The notes: generated by a model from the sequence alone, not told the origin. A stretch of 64,000 nt of DNA from Annona cherimola (GCA_030490835.1 CM059972.1:32529452-32593451); one strand, 5' to 3'. Positions 23,295 through 36,052 are shown, numbered from the stretch's first letter. A program made the numbers and translations.

Positions 23295-25796
23295 CGTTTT
23301 GTTTTTCCAAACCTTAGACAGGTACCGGGAAACTCAAGGAGATGCAAATCTAAGCAATGAAATAAGGCACGAGATGATAGCCAGGTAAGCTATAAGGAAT
23401 GAGAAAGTATAAATATGCTAAGGTATGTTAATGTGTATGTGAACTTAATTAGAATTTTAAGTTCTATATGATTCAATGATTGAATGTATGAATGTATGGA
23501 CGTAAAATGTGATAATTTAGTCAAGGAGACTTTTACTGTAAAAAAGCATGATGAGATGTTATAAATGAAATATGAAATGTATTACAAGTGTATTGTCGCT
23601 TGTATGATGAATGAAGTTGATTGTAAAGAAATGATTGATGAATAAATCGAAAAAAAATTTATACGAAATCCAATTAAGAACCCGTCGCGTGATCAGAGCA
23701 ATAATCCTGATTCACATTTACCAAATAATAAGATCTTGAGGTAAGGAAGTGACGTCTCGGTTTGAGGCGCCACAGTTAAAGTTTCAAATTCCAAGTACAA
23801 ATAGTTGAAGTCGCACATTCGAGTCAACTTCAAAAGAGAATTGGGTAAAGTTGCAACCCAAGTTGACTTTGCAATCGACTTCAAATGCATTTTTAAAGGC
23901 AAAAAATTCTAAAGGAAAGTTATAATGGTGAAGTCACATCCCAAGTCAGCTACAATTATAACTTAGGTGAAGTCAAAGATAAAGTCAATCTCAGCATGTG
24001 ACATGGATGATTCAAGGCTACCAAAACTCTCTATCCAAAATAACATTTGAAGTGGCACCCCAGGTCTACTCCAAATGTATCTTAGGTAAAGTCGAAGCTG
24101 AAGGCGACCTCAACCTATAACTTGGAAGAATAAATGGTTGGATAAATTTTCTATCTAAAGAACGAAGATTAAAATTGCATACCAAGTCGACTTCACATAC
24201 AACTTGGAAGAAGTTCAACTTAAAATCAGCCCAAAGAAAAGACTTGGAATTTAAAAGTATGATGAAAAAAATACTAAGGAGCTAAAGTTTCAAAAAATGC
24301 TAAAGTTGAAGTTAAACTCAATTTCATCTGCCACTTGGGTGAATTCCCGCAACCAAGTCGACTCCGCATGAAACTTAAAGACCAAGGCTTAAAGGAAAAC
24401 TCTTTGGAATGAATTAGTGCATTGAAATTGATACCAAGTCAACATTACTTGTGACTTGGGGGAAGTCGCAATCCAAATTGATTCTAGAAACATTCAAAAT
24501 TCCTTTAAGGCTATAAAAGACTCAACAAATGGAGTTAATAAGGTTAGCTAAGGCATTAATTGTGCTCTCACCTTCCATTTTTCAAGCATTCAAAGCCTTA
24601 TTTGAGTGTTTTCAAGCAAAGCTCTCAAGTCTATTACAAGATGTGATACCCAGACCCAAGTAGGTCTATAAATATGACACATTCATTATTTAAATAAATT
24701 ATGGATGATTTATGATTTTTATGATATAATGGTATTTTGTAATTAAGGTTACGATTAAGAATGGTGATTAAAATTAATTACCAAAGCCCAATGTGAGTCA
24801 AGATGGCTAAAGGGGCCTAATGAGGATTATAAAATGCTAATGAGTCATGAAAAATTATTGTAATTATCATGATTTGATTTATGAAAATTATGATGATAAT
24901 TATAGAATTATGTTGGAAAATGTAAAAAATTCATAACTTGACGTCTATAAGGAGAAATGAGATGAAAATTAAAAGGTAACTCATAATTTTAGGCTCAACC
25001 TTATGTGAGGATTGGATTAAGTCAAATGTGATGAGATTAAGATGATAATTATTTATTTTCAACCTCACACTCTAAGGTTATTTTCAAAGGATCATAACTT
25101 GACGTAGAAAAGTTAGTTTGAGATGGTAGAAAAGTCGGTTTGAGGTGAAACTTGAAACAATTGAAACAAATTATGAAATATATGATATGGAAATATTGGA
25201 TTAATCTAATTATCATAGAAAAGTGATGAATCTAAAAAAGGTACCTAGCATTGACTTTGTGCACCCTAGACTACCATAGCTTTTATGTTAAAGCAAGTGG
25301 ATTAAATGACTTGGCTTAATGCTATGAGAGGTGTCAAATGGAGGTAAATGGAGCTGAAATTTTTGAAATTATTTAATCGTCAAATCCATGGAAAAGTGAG
25401 GGTTTAAATGCATGGGTTTAATGGCCTAAGTGTAGCTCAAATGGAGGCATGGATGTGTGTCAACACAAGGGTCGTCCATGGGTGATAAATGCATGGTTTT
25501 TTATTTTTAAAAATTTCCAAATATACATAAAAAATACCTAAGCACCTAGGGTAAGTAGTGGGGCAATAAAATATGTGGAACTTCATGATAAAAAGCATTA
25601 AAGAGGAAGCTTCATGGACATTGCAAATAGTAGACAATAAGGTTGCTCTTAAATGGGCTTGATTTGATGATTTTTGATAAATGGAAAATGCATATTTTAC
25701 TTGGTTATGAGTTAGCTAACACATCAAGGGATAAGAGGAAAATAAATTACCCTCATAAGATGTGGCAAAAGTGGGCCCCACAAGGTGGAAAAAAAT

Positions 25797-25804
25797 TATA
25801 AAAA
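25797..25804 (+). promoter_or_regulatory. LTR E TATA box
   Basis: TATAAAAA followed by GGGGAT, with CCAAGGCA at 25868-25875. It matches the promoter module of B and the decayed one of D. Confidence 0.55.
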
Positions 25805-26432
25805 GGGGATAGCCAAGTGAACATCCATTTGGAGAAAGTGAGAGTTCAATGGGGAAAAACCCCCAAACCAAGGCAGCAAAGGAGGTGACCAATACAACAA
25901 GGAAAAGAGGAAAAAAAGAGGAAAAAAGAGAAGGAAAAAGGGGAGGAAAGAAAGGTATTCAAGCTAGGAAAGTTTGGATTCAAATTTAGTTCGATTCAAG
26001 TAAGTATGCTTCAAGTTTTGGATTCTTGAAACCTAAGTTACTTACCTCAAGTTATGGATCATGAATTTGATTCACAATGAACCCTTAAAGGATGATTCAT
26101 GATGCCCTCGATTAAGGTATTGAATGAGGATTGAATGGTATGAATGAATTTAAGAGTTTAAAAAGGTTAAGATGGATGTTAGAGATGAATATGGGTTGAT
26201 AACCTAGTTGAAATTTTCTTAAATCCATATGATATGTTGCTGTTTTGAAGTTATATCATGATTTGATTATGAATCATGATTTAATGAATTGCATATATTG
26301 ATTTGGGCATAAGTTATGGATTTTAAAAAGGATGAAAATTAGGGTTACGTATATGACCCGATTTTCATATTTTTATGATGTATATGATGCATGAAGTGAC
26401 TTAAATGGTTTATGGATGAATTGTAGGGTAAA

Positions 26433-29400
26433 TGTGGCGCCCCTGACCGGGGCGCTGGAGAGCCTTACCCTGGGATCGCTTTCTGATTGGTAAATGTGAA
26501 CAGGATTATTGCCCTGGTCACGTGGCAGAATTTTTTTTTATATTCATACATAATAACCATAACCTGTGAAAGGATGAGATAACCAAACTATTTCTATTTG
26601 ATTCTAGATGTGGTAATTAGAACTTGTCTTTTTTTTTACATTCATAACACATTCATCAGTTATTTAATTACAACAGAGGTTTCCTAGCCAGTCACGATTG
26701 CCTTTACAAAATTCATCATTCCATAGATTTATACAAGAAAGGTAGTAACTTATGTAACCCTGTACTTCACTTCGGTGTCTGTCTCGTACCTATCTATAAA
26801 TTTTGAAAAACATCACATGGTACTAATACTCAGTAAGAAAGTCCTTTCATTTTGCAAATAAATATTTTTTATTTCCTTTCTATGCATTTCATAAATATAA
26901 AAATGCAATGCATTCAAGCATACATGACATTTCTCACGATGGAGCACTAGCCAAGCGTCCATCACTTGATCCTACTCCCATTTCAGGGAGGGCGCCGCCG
27001 GCCTCAACTTGTATTAGCGACTCGGTCATGCTAGAGGAGGACAACTGGTCCAATTACATCTCTCTCATGACCTAATCCTCGTGCACCATGTACATTCATT
27101 CTTATGTTGGCATGCCACTTCATGTATAAATAATTTTGCACAAATAATTTGCAAATAATTTTCAATAAATAGAAGTATTCTTTTCACTTCAAAGATTATA
27201 GGAATGGCCATCCTTAAACAATATTTAAAAATATCCAAATCAAACTATTTATAACACATTTGCAATACAAGAAGAAAAATAACAATTTTCAAAAGATAAC
27301 TTGCTTACCTGTAAAATTATCTTGTACCTTCCATATTTTCTTTTTCTTTTCCTATACACATAAAAGGACCATTTTTTCTTAAAATATCTCATTTAAAATT
27401 TCTGGAACTTATTATTAAATTCCCAAACAGCCCTTCTCTTTTCACTATGTTCCATCTTCTTATTTATCTATTAATTCCATACACATATAATAGCATTAAT
27501 TTTCTATCCCTAATCCTTTATTACACTCTTTCCTAACAAAGATATTAATTTGGATCACTTTCACTTAGTTTTCATATTTATTTTTGATTATTTCTCAAAC
27601 TGTCCTCATTTGCTGAAATCAGGCGTACTGTTTTCTTTAAATATTGATTTGTAATAAAATCAAGGTATTTAATTCTGAAATTTCTATCATACATATATAA
27701 TTACATGATTTAACCAGAATAAAAATTTCAGCAGGAAATACTAACATTATATATTTATTTTGACATTTTTACTGTGTTGGACAGTGTTTTGCAATCAGAA
27801 GCAGCCTTAATCACGTTAATTTTGAACCATACTTATGTCATCTAAAAATCATATTTTATTTTTTTCGAGTGATAATCATGATATCTTATACATCATATCA
27901 AAATTTAAGATTAAAAATCCATCTAAATAAAGTACTAAAAATCATTTACCACAGATGATCCTGTCACCCGTTTCACCCTATTTAAGTTAATTTTCTCAGA
28001 TTTTTAATTTTCAACCTGCTAAATATTTTAAGCTAAAAATTTGGTAATTCCTTAATGATAATATAATGAGCTTGTAAAAAACTTTTCATGGCAAAAATCC
28101 TTCGTTTATCATTTTGTTCATATTTTTATTTCTAATATCACATACCTTCCTGGTTTGAAATAACAATTAGGATTAACCTATTGCTTCATTATTTACAAAT
28201 CATGTTTTAAAAATGATTATAAGGAAATAAAAATCTGCTTTAACATTACTTATATCCAGCATTTTCCATCCATAGATTAAACATGATTTTAACATAAAGT
28301 AAAATTTGTTTAGCCGTTAATTTAATGATGAAAGCAGCTGGAGGAAATTCTCATCTTATGTGATTTGTCAAATCATCAGTTAACGGTAGAATTAAAGTAT
28401 TAAATCATACTGAAATATCAAATTTTGCTGAATGATATCTGAATGGTATATATTCAGCAAATTAAAAAAATAAAAATCAGTCTTACAATTTCTGAACTTA
28501 ATTACATGAAATCAGAACCGAATAACTGATGTAAAAAAAAATCTGTTTGGATGCTATATATACATCTATAATCATATGCCTATCAATTTAACGGTATCCA
28601 AAATCATGAAAAACCTTTTTGCTGAAGCATGCATCTAGAATGTTATTAATGATCAACAGGCTAAGAAAATCAGATGGTGGTTTACATATTCGTTCCAGGC
28701 ATAATCAAAATCTGAAGTATGCTAAATACATAATAAAAATAAATAAAACCTGATGCTGCTGCTGCTGTCCACTCCTCTTAATCGTCCTGCAAATGTCATC
28801 TGACCCCCTATTTATACTATGTGATTGACGGTGTGACCATGATTAACCTCTTGATTAACCCAAGTCCACCGTTCAACGTGTTGCTGTAATTTTTTTTTAT
28901 TTTATTGCAGTGCATGTAACGGTCCACGTATTTGCATAGTCCATTTCTTGCTACCATCGTTTCATCTATGTTGCCAGCGTCATTTGCCATGCATATATAT
29001 TTTTTAAACGGTTGATTTTAACATTAATAAATTAATTCATAACTGTCTATATGCACACCTATACATTATGAAAATTTTTCTTATTAATATATATACAATT
29101 GCTCACAAAATACACCTTTTCGGAATTTTGAATTTTATTTTATTTTTTAATAAATTAATTCATATTTGGTCATAAAATCTCTTTTTAAAATTTTGGAATT
29201 ATGTTTTCCAAAATTTCATTCCTTCATTAAATTAGGCATATTAAAATAGGCTTACACATAAAATTTCACCTCAATTGGAGCAAAGTACATATTTTAATTT
29301 AATTAAAATAGTATTTTGTTATAAATTTTAATTTTAAAAATTTGTAGACATGTTTTCTTCAAAATTTAATCCATTCATTATGTAGGGTATATTCAAATAG

Positions 29401-30095
29401 GCTTGCTCCAAAATTTTCATCTCAAATGGCCTTATATATATTAAGATATTAATTAACTAAGCAATTATGTAAAAAAAACAAAATATCAATGTACATGCAT
29501 CTGGACGTAAGTTTATGCCTTTGGCATGCTTTCTGATGCACTTAAGTTAGGTAATTTAGTCAACTACTTTTCATAATCTGATCCGTCTAGATTAGAGAGC
29601 ATATAATTTAGTACTTTATATTAAATTCTCCTGTCCATCTGAGTTATACATGCTTAGATCTAATGAAAACAATGAGGATGAATATAAGCCTTTAGTTAGG
29701 ACCCTTAATTGGCCAAAATTTTCTATTTATTTTTATTTTTTCATATGGTCCGTGAATTTAAACAATCTTGCTTAGTATAGTTCAGAATTTTGAAATTTCT
29801 TCCCGAAATATTTGTAAAAATTCATTTTCATAGCTAATCTTTGTGGAATCATAAATTACCCCTCTAGTTTTCTTATTAACCTCAAATTTAACTTTTGTAA
29901 AATTAAATCCTCTTCTTGTCTCTACTCTAGTCAATTTTACCAATCAAATCTTTATTCTAAATTTACAATTTAATCTCATTTTTTTCTAAAATTGAAATTT
30001 AATCTTTTTGTAAACACACACATTTTTCTATAACCTTACTGAAATAACATATATACTGTATATTACATGAAGTTTCAAATAACACGGGTTTCACA
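26433..30095 (-). repeat. 3' LTR of chromovirus A
   Basis: On the minus strand it reads TGTGAAACCCGTG...GCGCCACA. It holds the TATA box (28816-28809), a GC-rich module (about 26986-27003) and a damaged TGAGTA hairpin (26832-26817, one base missing in the second arm compared with the other LTR). Long ORF-free AT-rich sequence fills the rest. Confidence 0.93.
28809..28816 (-). promoter_or_regulatory. TATA box, 3' LTR of A
   Basis: TATAAATA followed by GGGGG on the minus strand. The same site is at 38463-38456 in the 5' LTR. It places U3 at about 1.3 kb and the transcribed part of the LTR at over 2 kb. Confidence 0.6.
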
Positions 30096-30107
30096 ATCCT
30101 CCCCTCC
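30096..30107 (-). other. Polypurine tract of A
   Basis: GGAGGGGAGGAT on the minus strand directly precedes the LTR start TGTGAAACCC. Confidence 0.88.
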
Positions 30108-30134
30108 TTATAATAGGTTTCGTCCCGAAACCGG

Positions 30135-30340
30135 CTATACTCCAAACAGATGGGGATATTTCCTCTCGACTTCTTCTCGAAGTTCCCAAGTAGCTTCGGT
30201 TTCTGCATATCTGTCCCAGTGGATTTTGACATACTCAATCTCTCGATTCCGAAGCTTCTTTACTTTGTGGTCCAAAATTCTAATTGGTCTCTCTTCATAA
30301 TTTAGGTTCATGAATTGGCAAATTTTCCGCAATTAGTATG
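30135..30340 (-). pseudogene. Chromodomain of A
   Basis: The reading frame gives YEERPIRILDHKVKKLRNRE, then VKIHWDRY and EATWELREEVERKYPHLF, the chromodomain that chromoviruses carry after integrase and that is thought to steer insertion to heterochromatin. It is separated from the integrase core by frame changes between 30340 and 30474, where the IN C-terminus can be read in pieces. The frame ends about 40 bp before the PPT. Confidence 0.85.
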
Positions 30341-30473
30341 TGGGTAAGGTCAGCTATATACTTCCAGAGCATCGAAATGTGAAAAACATTATGAACTGAT
30401 GCTAGGGCTGGGGGTAGGGCTACCCTATAGGCCAAATTGTCAATTTCTCCAATGCTTCAAATGGCCCTATGTA

Positions 30474-31400
30474 TCATGGGTTTAATTTACTTCTCTTCCC
30501 AAATCTTGTGACTCCTTTAAATGACGTTACTTTTACAAATACATGGTCTTTGACTTGAATATTTAAATCTCTTCTCTTGCAGTCGGTATAACTTTTCTGT
30601 CGACTTTGAACCGTGAGTATGCATTGACAGATCACCTGTACTTTTTCCGGCATTCTTCTTGATAGGTCCGGGGCTAGCTTTCTTTCTCCCATCTCATCCC
30701 AATTTAATGGGGTTCGACATTTTCGTCCATATAGAGCTTCAAACGGGGCCATTTGTATGCTTGCCTGATAACTATTATTATATGCAAATTCAGCTATTGG
30801 TAAATATTCATCCCATGATCCCCCAAACTCTAAAGTGCACATACGAAGCATATCCTCAACAATTTGATTTACTCGTTCAGTTTGTCCATCATTTTGAGGA
30901 TGAAATGCAGTGCTAAATTTCTGTTGAGTACCTAGGGTCTGATGTAAACTCTTCCAAAATTGAGAGGTAAAACTTGTATCTTGATCTGAAACTATGGATT
31001 TAGGTACTCCATGGAGTCGCACAATCTCCTTATAATATATCTTAGCTAATCTTTTAGCTGAAAATTTTTTCTTTATTGGTAGGAAATGGGCTACCTTGGA
31101 CAATCTATCCACTATCACCCAAATGGAATCACTTCCTTTCTGAGTCCGGGTTAGTCCCTCGACAAAATCCATTGTGATGTCATCCCATTTCCATTCTTGG
31201 ACTTCTAATGATTGCAACTTTCCTGGAGTCCGTTGATGGTCTGCTTTCACCTTTTGGCAAGTCAAACACTTAGCCACATACTCAGCAATTTCTCTCTTCA
31301 TGTTGTTCCACCAATATATCTTTTTGATATCCTAATATATTTTCGTATTGCCAGGATGTATTGAAAAAGGAGAGAAATGCGCTTCTTGTAATATCTGATT
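30474..31400 (-). pseudogene. Integrase of A
   Basis: The remnant starts near 31400 with the first part of the zinc-binding domain (a stop interrupts it near 31335) and continues open from 31301: CLTCQKVKADHQ, then the catalytic core with WDDITMDFVEGL (Asp 1), PKSIVSDQDTSFTSQFWKSL (Asp 2) and NDGQTERVNQ (Glu). YNNSYQASIQMAPFEALYGR follows, typical of Ty3/gypsy. All three acidic residues are present. The C-terminal GPY/F-like region continues in another frame below 30474. Confidence 0.88.
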
Positions 31401-31436
31401 TTTCAATTCACTTTGGTCTGGTATACAAAGACAACT

Positions 31437-33078
31437 TTAGAACCGATATAAACCCTGATCATCAATAGTATACTCAACTGGACTTTTCTGCCTCATTTTC
31501 TCTATATATTCCTTTAAATTCTCATCCTGTTGTTGTGTCTTCTTGATTTGCTCAAATAAGGTGGATTGGATTTGCATTTGAGATAATCTCACTTGCACTC
31601 CTGGTGGACATACAATCATCTCCATTTGCCTCAGTTCTTGAAGCAATCCTTCTTCCTTGGTGACTAAATGCGCTAGACTGACGTTCCTACTAAGCGCATC
31701 GGTAACAACATTTACCTTACTTGGATGATCTAGTATATTGAGATCATAATCCTTTAACAATTCGAGCCACCGTCTTTGCCTCATATTAATCTCCTTTTGA
31801 GTAAAAATATATTTGAGGCTCTTATGGTCAGTATAAATGTCACACTTAGCACCATATAAGTAATGTCTCCAAATTTTCAGAGCAAACACTACCGCAGCTA
31901 ATTCCAGATCATGGGTTGGGTAATTTACCTCATTCGGTTTGAGTTGTCGAGATGCGTAAGCTATAAATTTTCCTCCTTGCATCAATACACAACCCAAACC
32001 CTTCCTTGAAGCGTTGCTATATTCACAAAGCCTTCGCCTTCTGTGGGAAAGGTTAAAATGGGTGCTTCTATCAATCTTCATTTTAGTTCTTGGAAACTAT
32101 TTTCGCACTCTGCTGACCATATATACCTAATTCCTTTCCGTGTTAATTTGGTAAGTGGTGCAGATAATTGCGAAGATCCTTCAACGAACCTCCTATAATA
32201 GCCAGCTAATCCCAAAAAGCTTTTGATTTCTATAATGTTTGCTGGTTGAGGCCATTTGGTTATCGCATTGATTTTCTGTGGGTCAACTTGGATTCCTTTT
32301 TCTGAGATTATATGCCCTAAGAAAGCTACCTGCTTTAGCCAAAATTCACACTTTTTCAACTTGGCATATAACTTTTCACTTCTGAGTTTTTCCAACACTA
32401 TTCTAAGATGGACTTAGTGTTCCTCTTCCGTTTTCGAATATATCAAGATATCATCAATAAATACCACTACGAATTGATCCAAATATTCTCGAAAAATTCT
32501 ATTCATTATATCCATAAATACAGCCGGGGCATTAGTCAATCCAAATGGCATAACTAAAAATTCATATGCCCATACGTAGTTCGGACAGCCGTTTTATGGA
32601 CATCACTTGGACTGATCCTCAACTGGTGATAACCTGATTGCAAGTCAATCTTTGAAAAAGTAGTTGCTCCTTTCAGCTGATCAAACAAATCATCAATTCT
32701 AGGAAGGGGGTATCTATTTTTTACAGTAACTCGATTCAATTCTCTATAAATCGATACAGAGTCTTAAACTTCCATCTTTTTTTCTTACAAACAGCATCGG
32801 AGCTCCCCATGGTGACACGCTGGGTCTAATAAAACCTTTGTCCAACAAGTCTTGAATCTGGGTTTTCAGTTCAGCCATTTCTGTTGGAGCCATACGATAA
32901 GGGGCTTTAGAGATCGGGGCTGTCCCTGGCAAAATGTCAAATTCCATGTCCATCTCTCTCTCTCTGGTGGTAAACTAGCTAATTCTTTTGAAAAAACATC
33001 CGAAAATTCTTTTACCACAAGAATTTGCTCAATTTGCACTTCCATTTCTTCAATGGTACTGACTGAAATGAGGTACGC
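31437..33078 (-). pseudogene. Reverse transcriptase and RNase H of A
   Basis: Blocks from 5' to 3': [16 protein letters not shown] and [20 protein letters not shown] (32953-32744), [20 protein letters not shown] and [12 protein letters not shown] (32739-32554), [10 protein letters not shown] and the catalytic FIDDILIYS (about 32550-32413), KLKKCEFW and [11 protein letters not shown] (32398-32078), then RNase H with [15 protein letters not shown] [33 protein letters not shown] and [12 protein letters not shown] (32081-31437). In RNase H the first Asp reads Asn. At least three frame changes or stops separate the blocks. Confidence 0.88.
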
Positions 33079-34942
33079 CTAACATTGTTGACGAATCATT
33101 TTCATCGCTTTCATAGCTGACACCAAAATCGTAGCAGTTTCAGGTTGCTTTAACTTGCTAATCATTATTTCTTCACCTGGAGCTGCTTCAAATTGTACTT
33201 TCTTATTTTTACAATTTATTGTAGCTCCCCATCTGCTTAGCCAATCCATTCCTAGTATCACATCAAACTCAGTCATGGGTAGTAGGATCAGGTCGGCCTC
33301 TAATATCCTTGATCCTATTCTAATAGGGCATGACTTACATATTTGATTGATACTTGCTAACCTATAGACAGGTGCTTTTACATGGATTATGTTATTTGTT
33401 TCTTCTACTTGCAATGCATGTGTGGTTACGTATTGGTATGATATAAAGGAATGTGTAGCACCTAAATCAAATAATGCAACAGTTGAATTTCCAAAAATAT
33501 AAATCATGCCTGTAACCACCTTCTCTTCATGGTCTTGAGATTCGGTACGAGTCAAGGCCTGAACATGTACCAGGTTTGGTTCAGTGCCTTGTCGAGTGGT
33601 GATTGCAGGTGTCCTTTGCTGTACGGGCCTCCCACGTGCTGGTGCTCCTTGTAGTTTATTCGGACAATTGGGCGATATATGTCCTACTTGGCCGCAATTA
33701 AAGCACTTCACAATTCTTACGTCACCTGTCCCACAATCTCTTGCCATGTGGCCTGCTTGGCCACATTTATAGCACTTGCCCGAACCCTGTAGACATTCAC
33801 CATAGTGCCTTTTTTGACAAGTTCGACAAATTGGGGCACTCTTGGTTTTAAAATTGGGTTTCTTTTTCCCCAATGGTGTTTTCCTATTATTTCCTTTCTT
33901 AGCATCATTTTCCTTGATGCCAGAAAAGAATTGCTTCTGCCCCTGTCTTAACTCTTGTGTTCTCAATACCTCCACTTCCAATGCTCTTGCTCTTTCAATA
34001 CTGGAGGCGTAGTCTCTTATTAGAAGCGGTGCTAAAATTTCTCGTAAATAGGGCCTTAGCCCTTGCTGGAACCTCTGTGCTTTATTCTCTGGCACATTTG
34101 CCACCCATGGTACATATCTTACCAAGGCATTGAATTTAGTCGCATACTCTGTTACAAACATCCTACCTTGATAGAGTTTTTCAAACTCAATGACTTTTTG
34201 GCTTTGGAGCCCTACTCGAAGGTACTCCTTGTTTGATTCCTCAACAAATGTTTGCCAGGTAACTTGTTCTGGCTGGGACATGGTCATCATCAGGGTTTTC
34301 CACCATTTGTGTGCATCTTTTATCAGCAAATGGGTGGCACATAGGACCTTTTGATTCTCGTTGCAGGGTGAAATCCTAAATAATTTTTTTATCTCGATCA
34401 TCCATTGTTCTGCTAGAACAGGGTCAGGTTCTCCTGCAAATCTAGTGGGATTTTAAGCTAGGAAGGCATTGATAGCCCTTCGGTCAGCTTCTAAGATACT
34501 ATCCTCATCCCCTACCGGAGCTGATGTGGGCTGATGTGGGGTTAGGAACTATTGCCTGTCCTGGTCTTCCTCCTCCTGACTGTGCTGGCTGAGTTCTTTC
34601 CCACAATTCTTGGATTATATTGTTTGTTTGGGTTGCCCATTCCTGAGTAGCTTGTTGCATGGCTACTTTTATGGCCGCAACCACTCCTTCCCTTATCTGT
34701 CTTGCTTGACTCAAGTCAGCCTCACTCCCCATATTTAAATCGGGACTTATATTTTCTGACTGTTGAAAGGTCCTGAGATTTTGCTCACTTGGTCCTAAAC
34801 TTTTTGACCTCTTACTCGATTCCCCTTCTTCATGCTGACTTACAGGTTCGTCAACCACAACCTTTCCCTTATTCATTATAGCTCGTTCTCTAGTAGTTGG
34901 CATACTATTTTTTTTCACACATGAAATAACATTAGCAATCAT
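33079..34942 (-). pseudogene. Gag-protease of A
   Basis: A first frame runs 34942-34505 (likely start at 34903, MPTTRERAIMNKGK). It is broken by a 10-bp tandem duplication (GCTGATGTGG twice, 34519-34538) and by a TAA near 34456. The main frame (34401-33079) has the gag capsid (WWKTLMMTM, FEKLYQGRMFVTEYATKFNAL), CRTCQKRHYGEC, two zinc knuckles CYKCGQAGHMARDC and CFNCGQVGHISPNC, and the protease. The protease active site reads DLGATHSF instead of the usual D-S/T-G, so it is probably dead. Confidence 0.9.
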
Positions 34943-35141
34943 TAGGCAATTTATAATAGCCTCATAGTTAATTTATACATATAAGGAGTCATATTCAAAA
35001 CATACATACACATACTAGTTTATATTATATATCAAACATTTTTATAGTCACAGCCATACATAAACTAAAACATACAGAAAGTTATTTCACATATATATAC
35101 ACAACTATTCAGAATAAAAGAAAACTCACTCTCCTTATTAT
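34943..35141. other. Spacer between ORF1 and gag of A
   Basis: About 200 bp of AT-rich sequence without an ORF in the element's sense. It contains short AT dinucleotide-rich runs. It separates the stop of ORF1 from the gag start. Confidence 0.5.
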
Positions 35142-35931
35142 TTATCTGTGCCTATTTGCGTAACCCCTTGGTCTCTTTATATACCTCCTACGGCTAGGGG
35201 GCACTTGCGTAGGTTCCTCAGTAATAGTACTAGTGTCAGACCTTGCTGCGGGGTCTGGGTTCTCATCTTCTTGTTCCTCTTCCTCCTCCTCACTCTCACT
35301 TTCGATGATCCCTTCCATAGGGTCATCGTCATCATTTTCACTTTCCTCCTCTTCAGGTTCTTCTTCACGATCTACGGCTCGTAGTATACTTTTGTCGGGT
35401 AGTTTGTCAGGAGCCTGCTCCATCACGTCCTCCCCTGGAGCACGGGCCTCCTCTCGGAGTCTACGATGTTTCCTTTCCTCCCTATCTAATTGTTCCCACC
35501 TGATCCCATAGCGGAACTGCACAAATCCTCTTGCAAGGCGGGTACCAGGGTCCCTCATCTGGTAGAACTGGGGCGGAGATCTTATCCCAATACTCCAGTA
35601 GCTCCTCATCATTGATCTCCTCGGTAACCAAGGGTGGGTATGGTTGAAGTCGTGGGGTATACTGTGGTGAGGAAGCTCTACCAGTAGATCTTCCATAGTT
35701 GGGTCTTGCTTGAAGAACATAAGGGTGGGAATTGGTGGTCTCCTTTCTCCTGATGTTTAGAAAAGGGTGTGAATGGAAAAATTCTTCTGGTATGGGAGGC
35801 CTAAACCCTAGGTCCTGCTGGGAAGCCCACCATAGGCTTATTTTGTCTTCTACCCTTTGCCTCTCCCGAGCCTCCTCCATCTCCCTCTTTAACGTCTCGG
35901 GGTATAGAATTGCCTTGCCTTTATCAGTCAT
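35142..35931 (-). pseudogene. ORF1 of A, unknown protein upstream of gag
   Basis: ORF1 starts with MTDKGKAILYPETLKREMEE at 35931, 122 bp after the PBS, and stays open to 35482. A frameshift near 35500-35560 moves the rest to another frame that ends at 35142. The N-terminal part is charged and probably helical (EEARERQRVEDKISLWWASQ), with DEELLEYWDKISAP in the middle. The C-terminal part has a long Glu/Asp tract (about 35390-35260) and a basic tail (RRRYIKRPRGYANRHR). No domain is recognised. Element B carries a clear homologue, so it was under constraint as a protein. It is neither env-like (no membrane segment) nor gag. Confidence 0.7.
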
Positions 35932-36052
35932 CTACATTTTAAATATAGCAATCAAAACAAAACATCCAAGTTCATAGATACATGAGACAACACATTTTTA
36001 TAATAAATGAAATTTTATCATTTTCTTTTTCCACGCCTATTTACCAATCCTT

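Larger units (their letters stand above)
18048..23774 (+). mobile_element. Solo LTR D, 5.7 kb (gypsy, TGTGATACCC family)
   Basis: Starts TGTGATACCCTG and ends GAGGCGCCACA, with a perfect TSD GTTAA on both sides (18043-18047, 23775-23779). No PBS follows, so it is a solo LTR. At 5727 bp it is very long for an LTR. No protein-coding ORF is present. It carries a degenerate TATA region (19544), the repeated hairpin zone (21087-23294) and the shared ...GATTCACATTTACCAA...CGCCACA terminus. Its relatives here are C, E and H, and its body also resembles the LTRs of B. Confidence 0.9.
17907..24641 (+). mobile_element. SIRE-like LTR J, split by D and cut by E
   Basis: The LTR starts TGAACTCAAAA at 17907, is interrupted by solo LTR D (18048-23774, TSD GTTAA), resumes at 23775 and is broken at 24641 where LTR E starts. 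Net length seen is about 1.0 kb. The second part (23800-24510) has the AAGTCG / CGACTT motif clusters typical of K and I. The missing end should lie beyond element E, outside the window. Confidence 0.65.

Noticed and set aside
35233..35511. Plus-strand ORF rich in serine
   Set aside because: It is the antisense shadow of the acidic Glu/Asp tract of ORF1.
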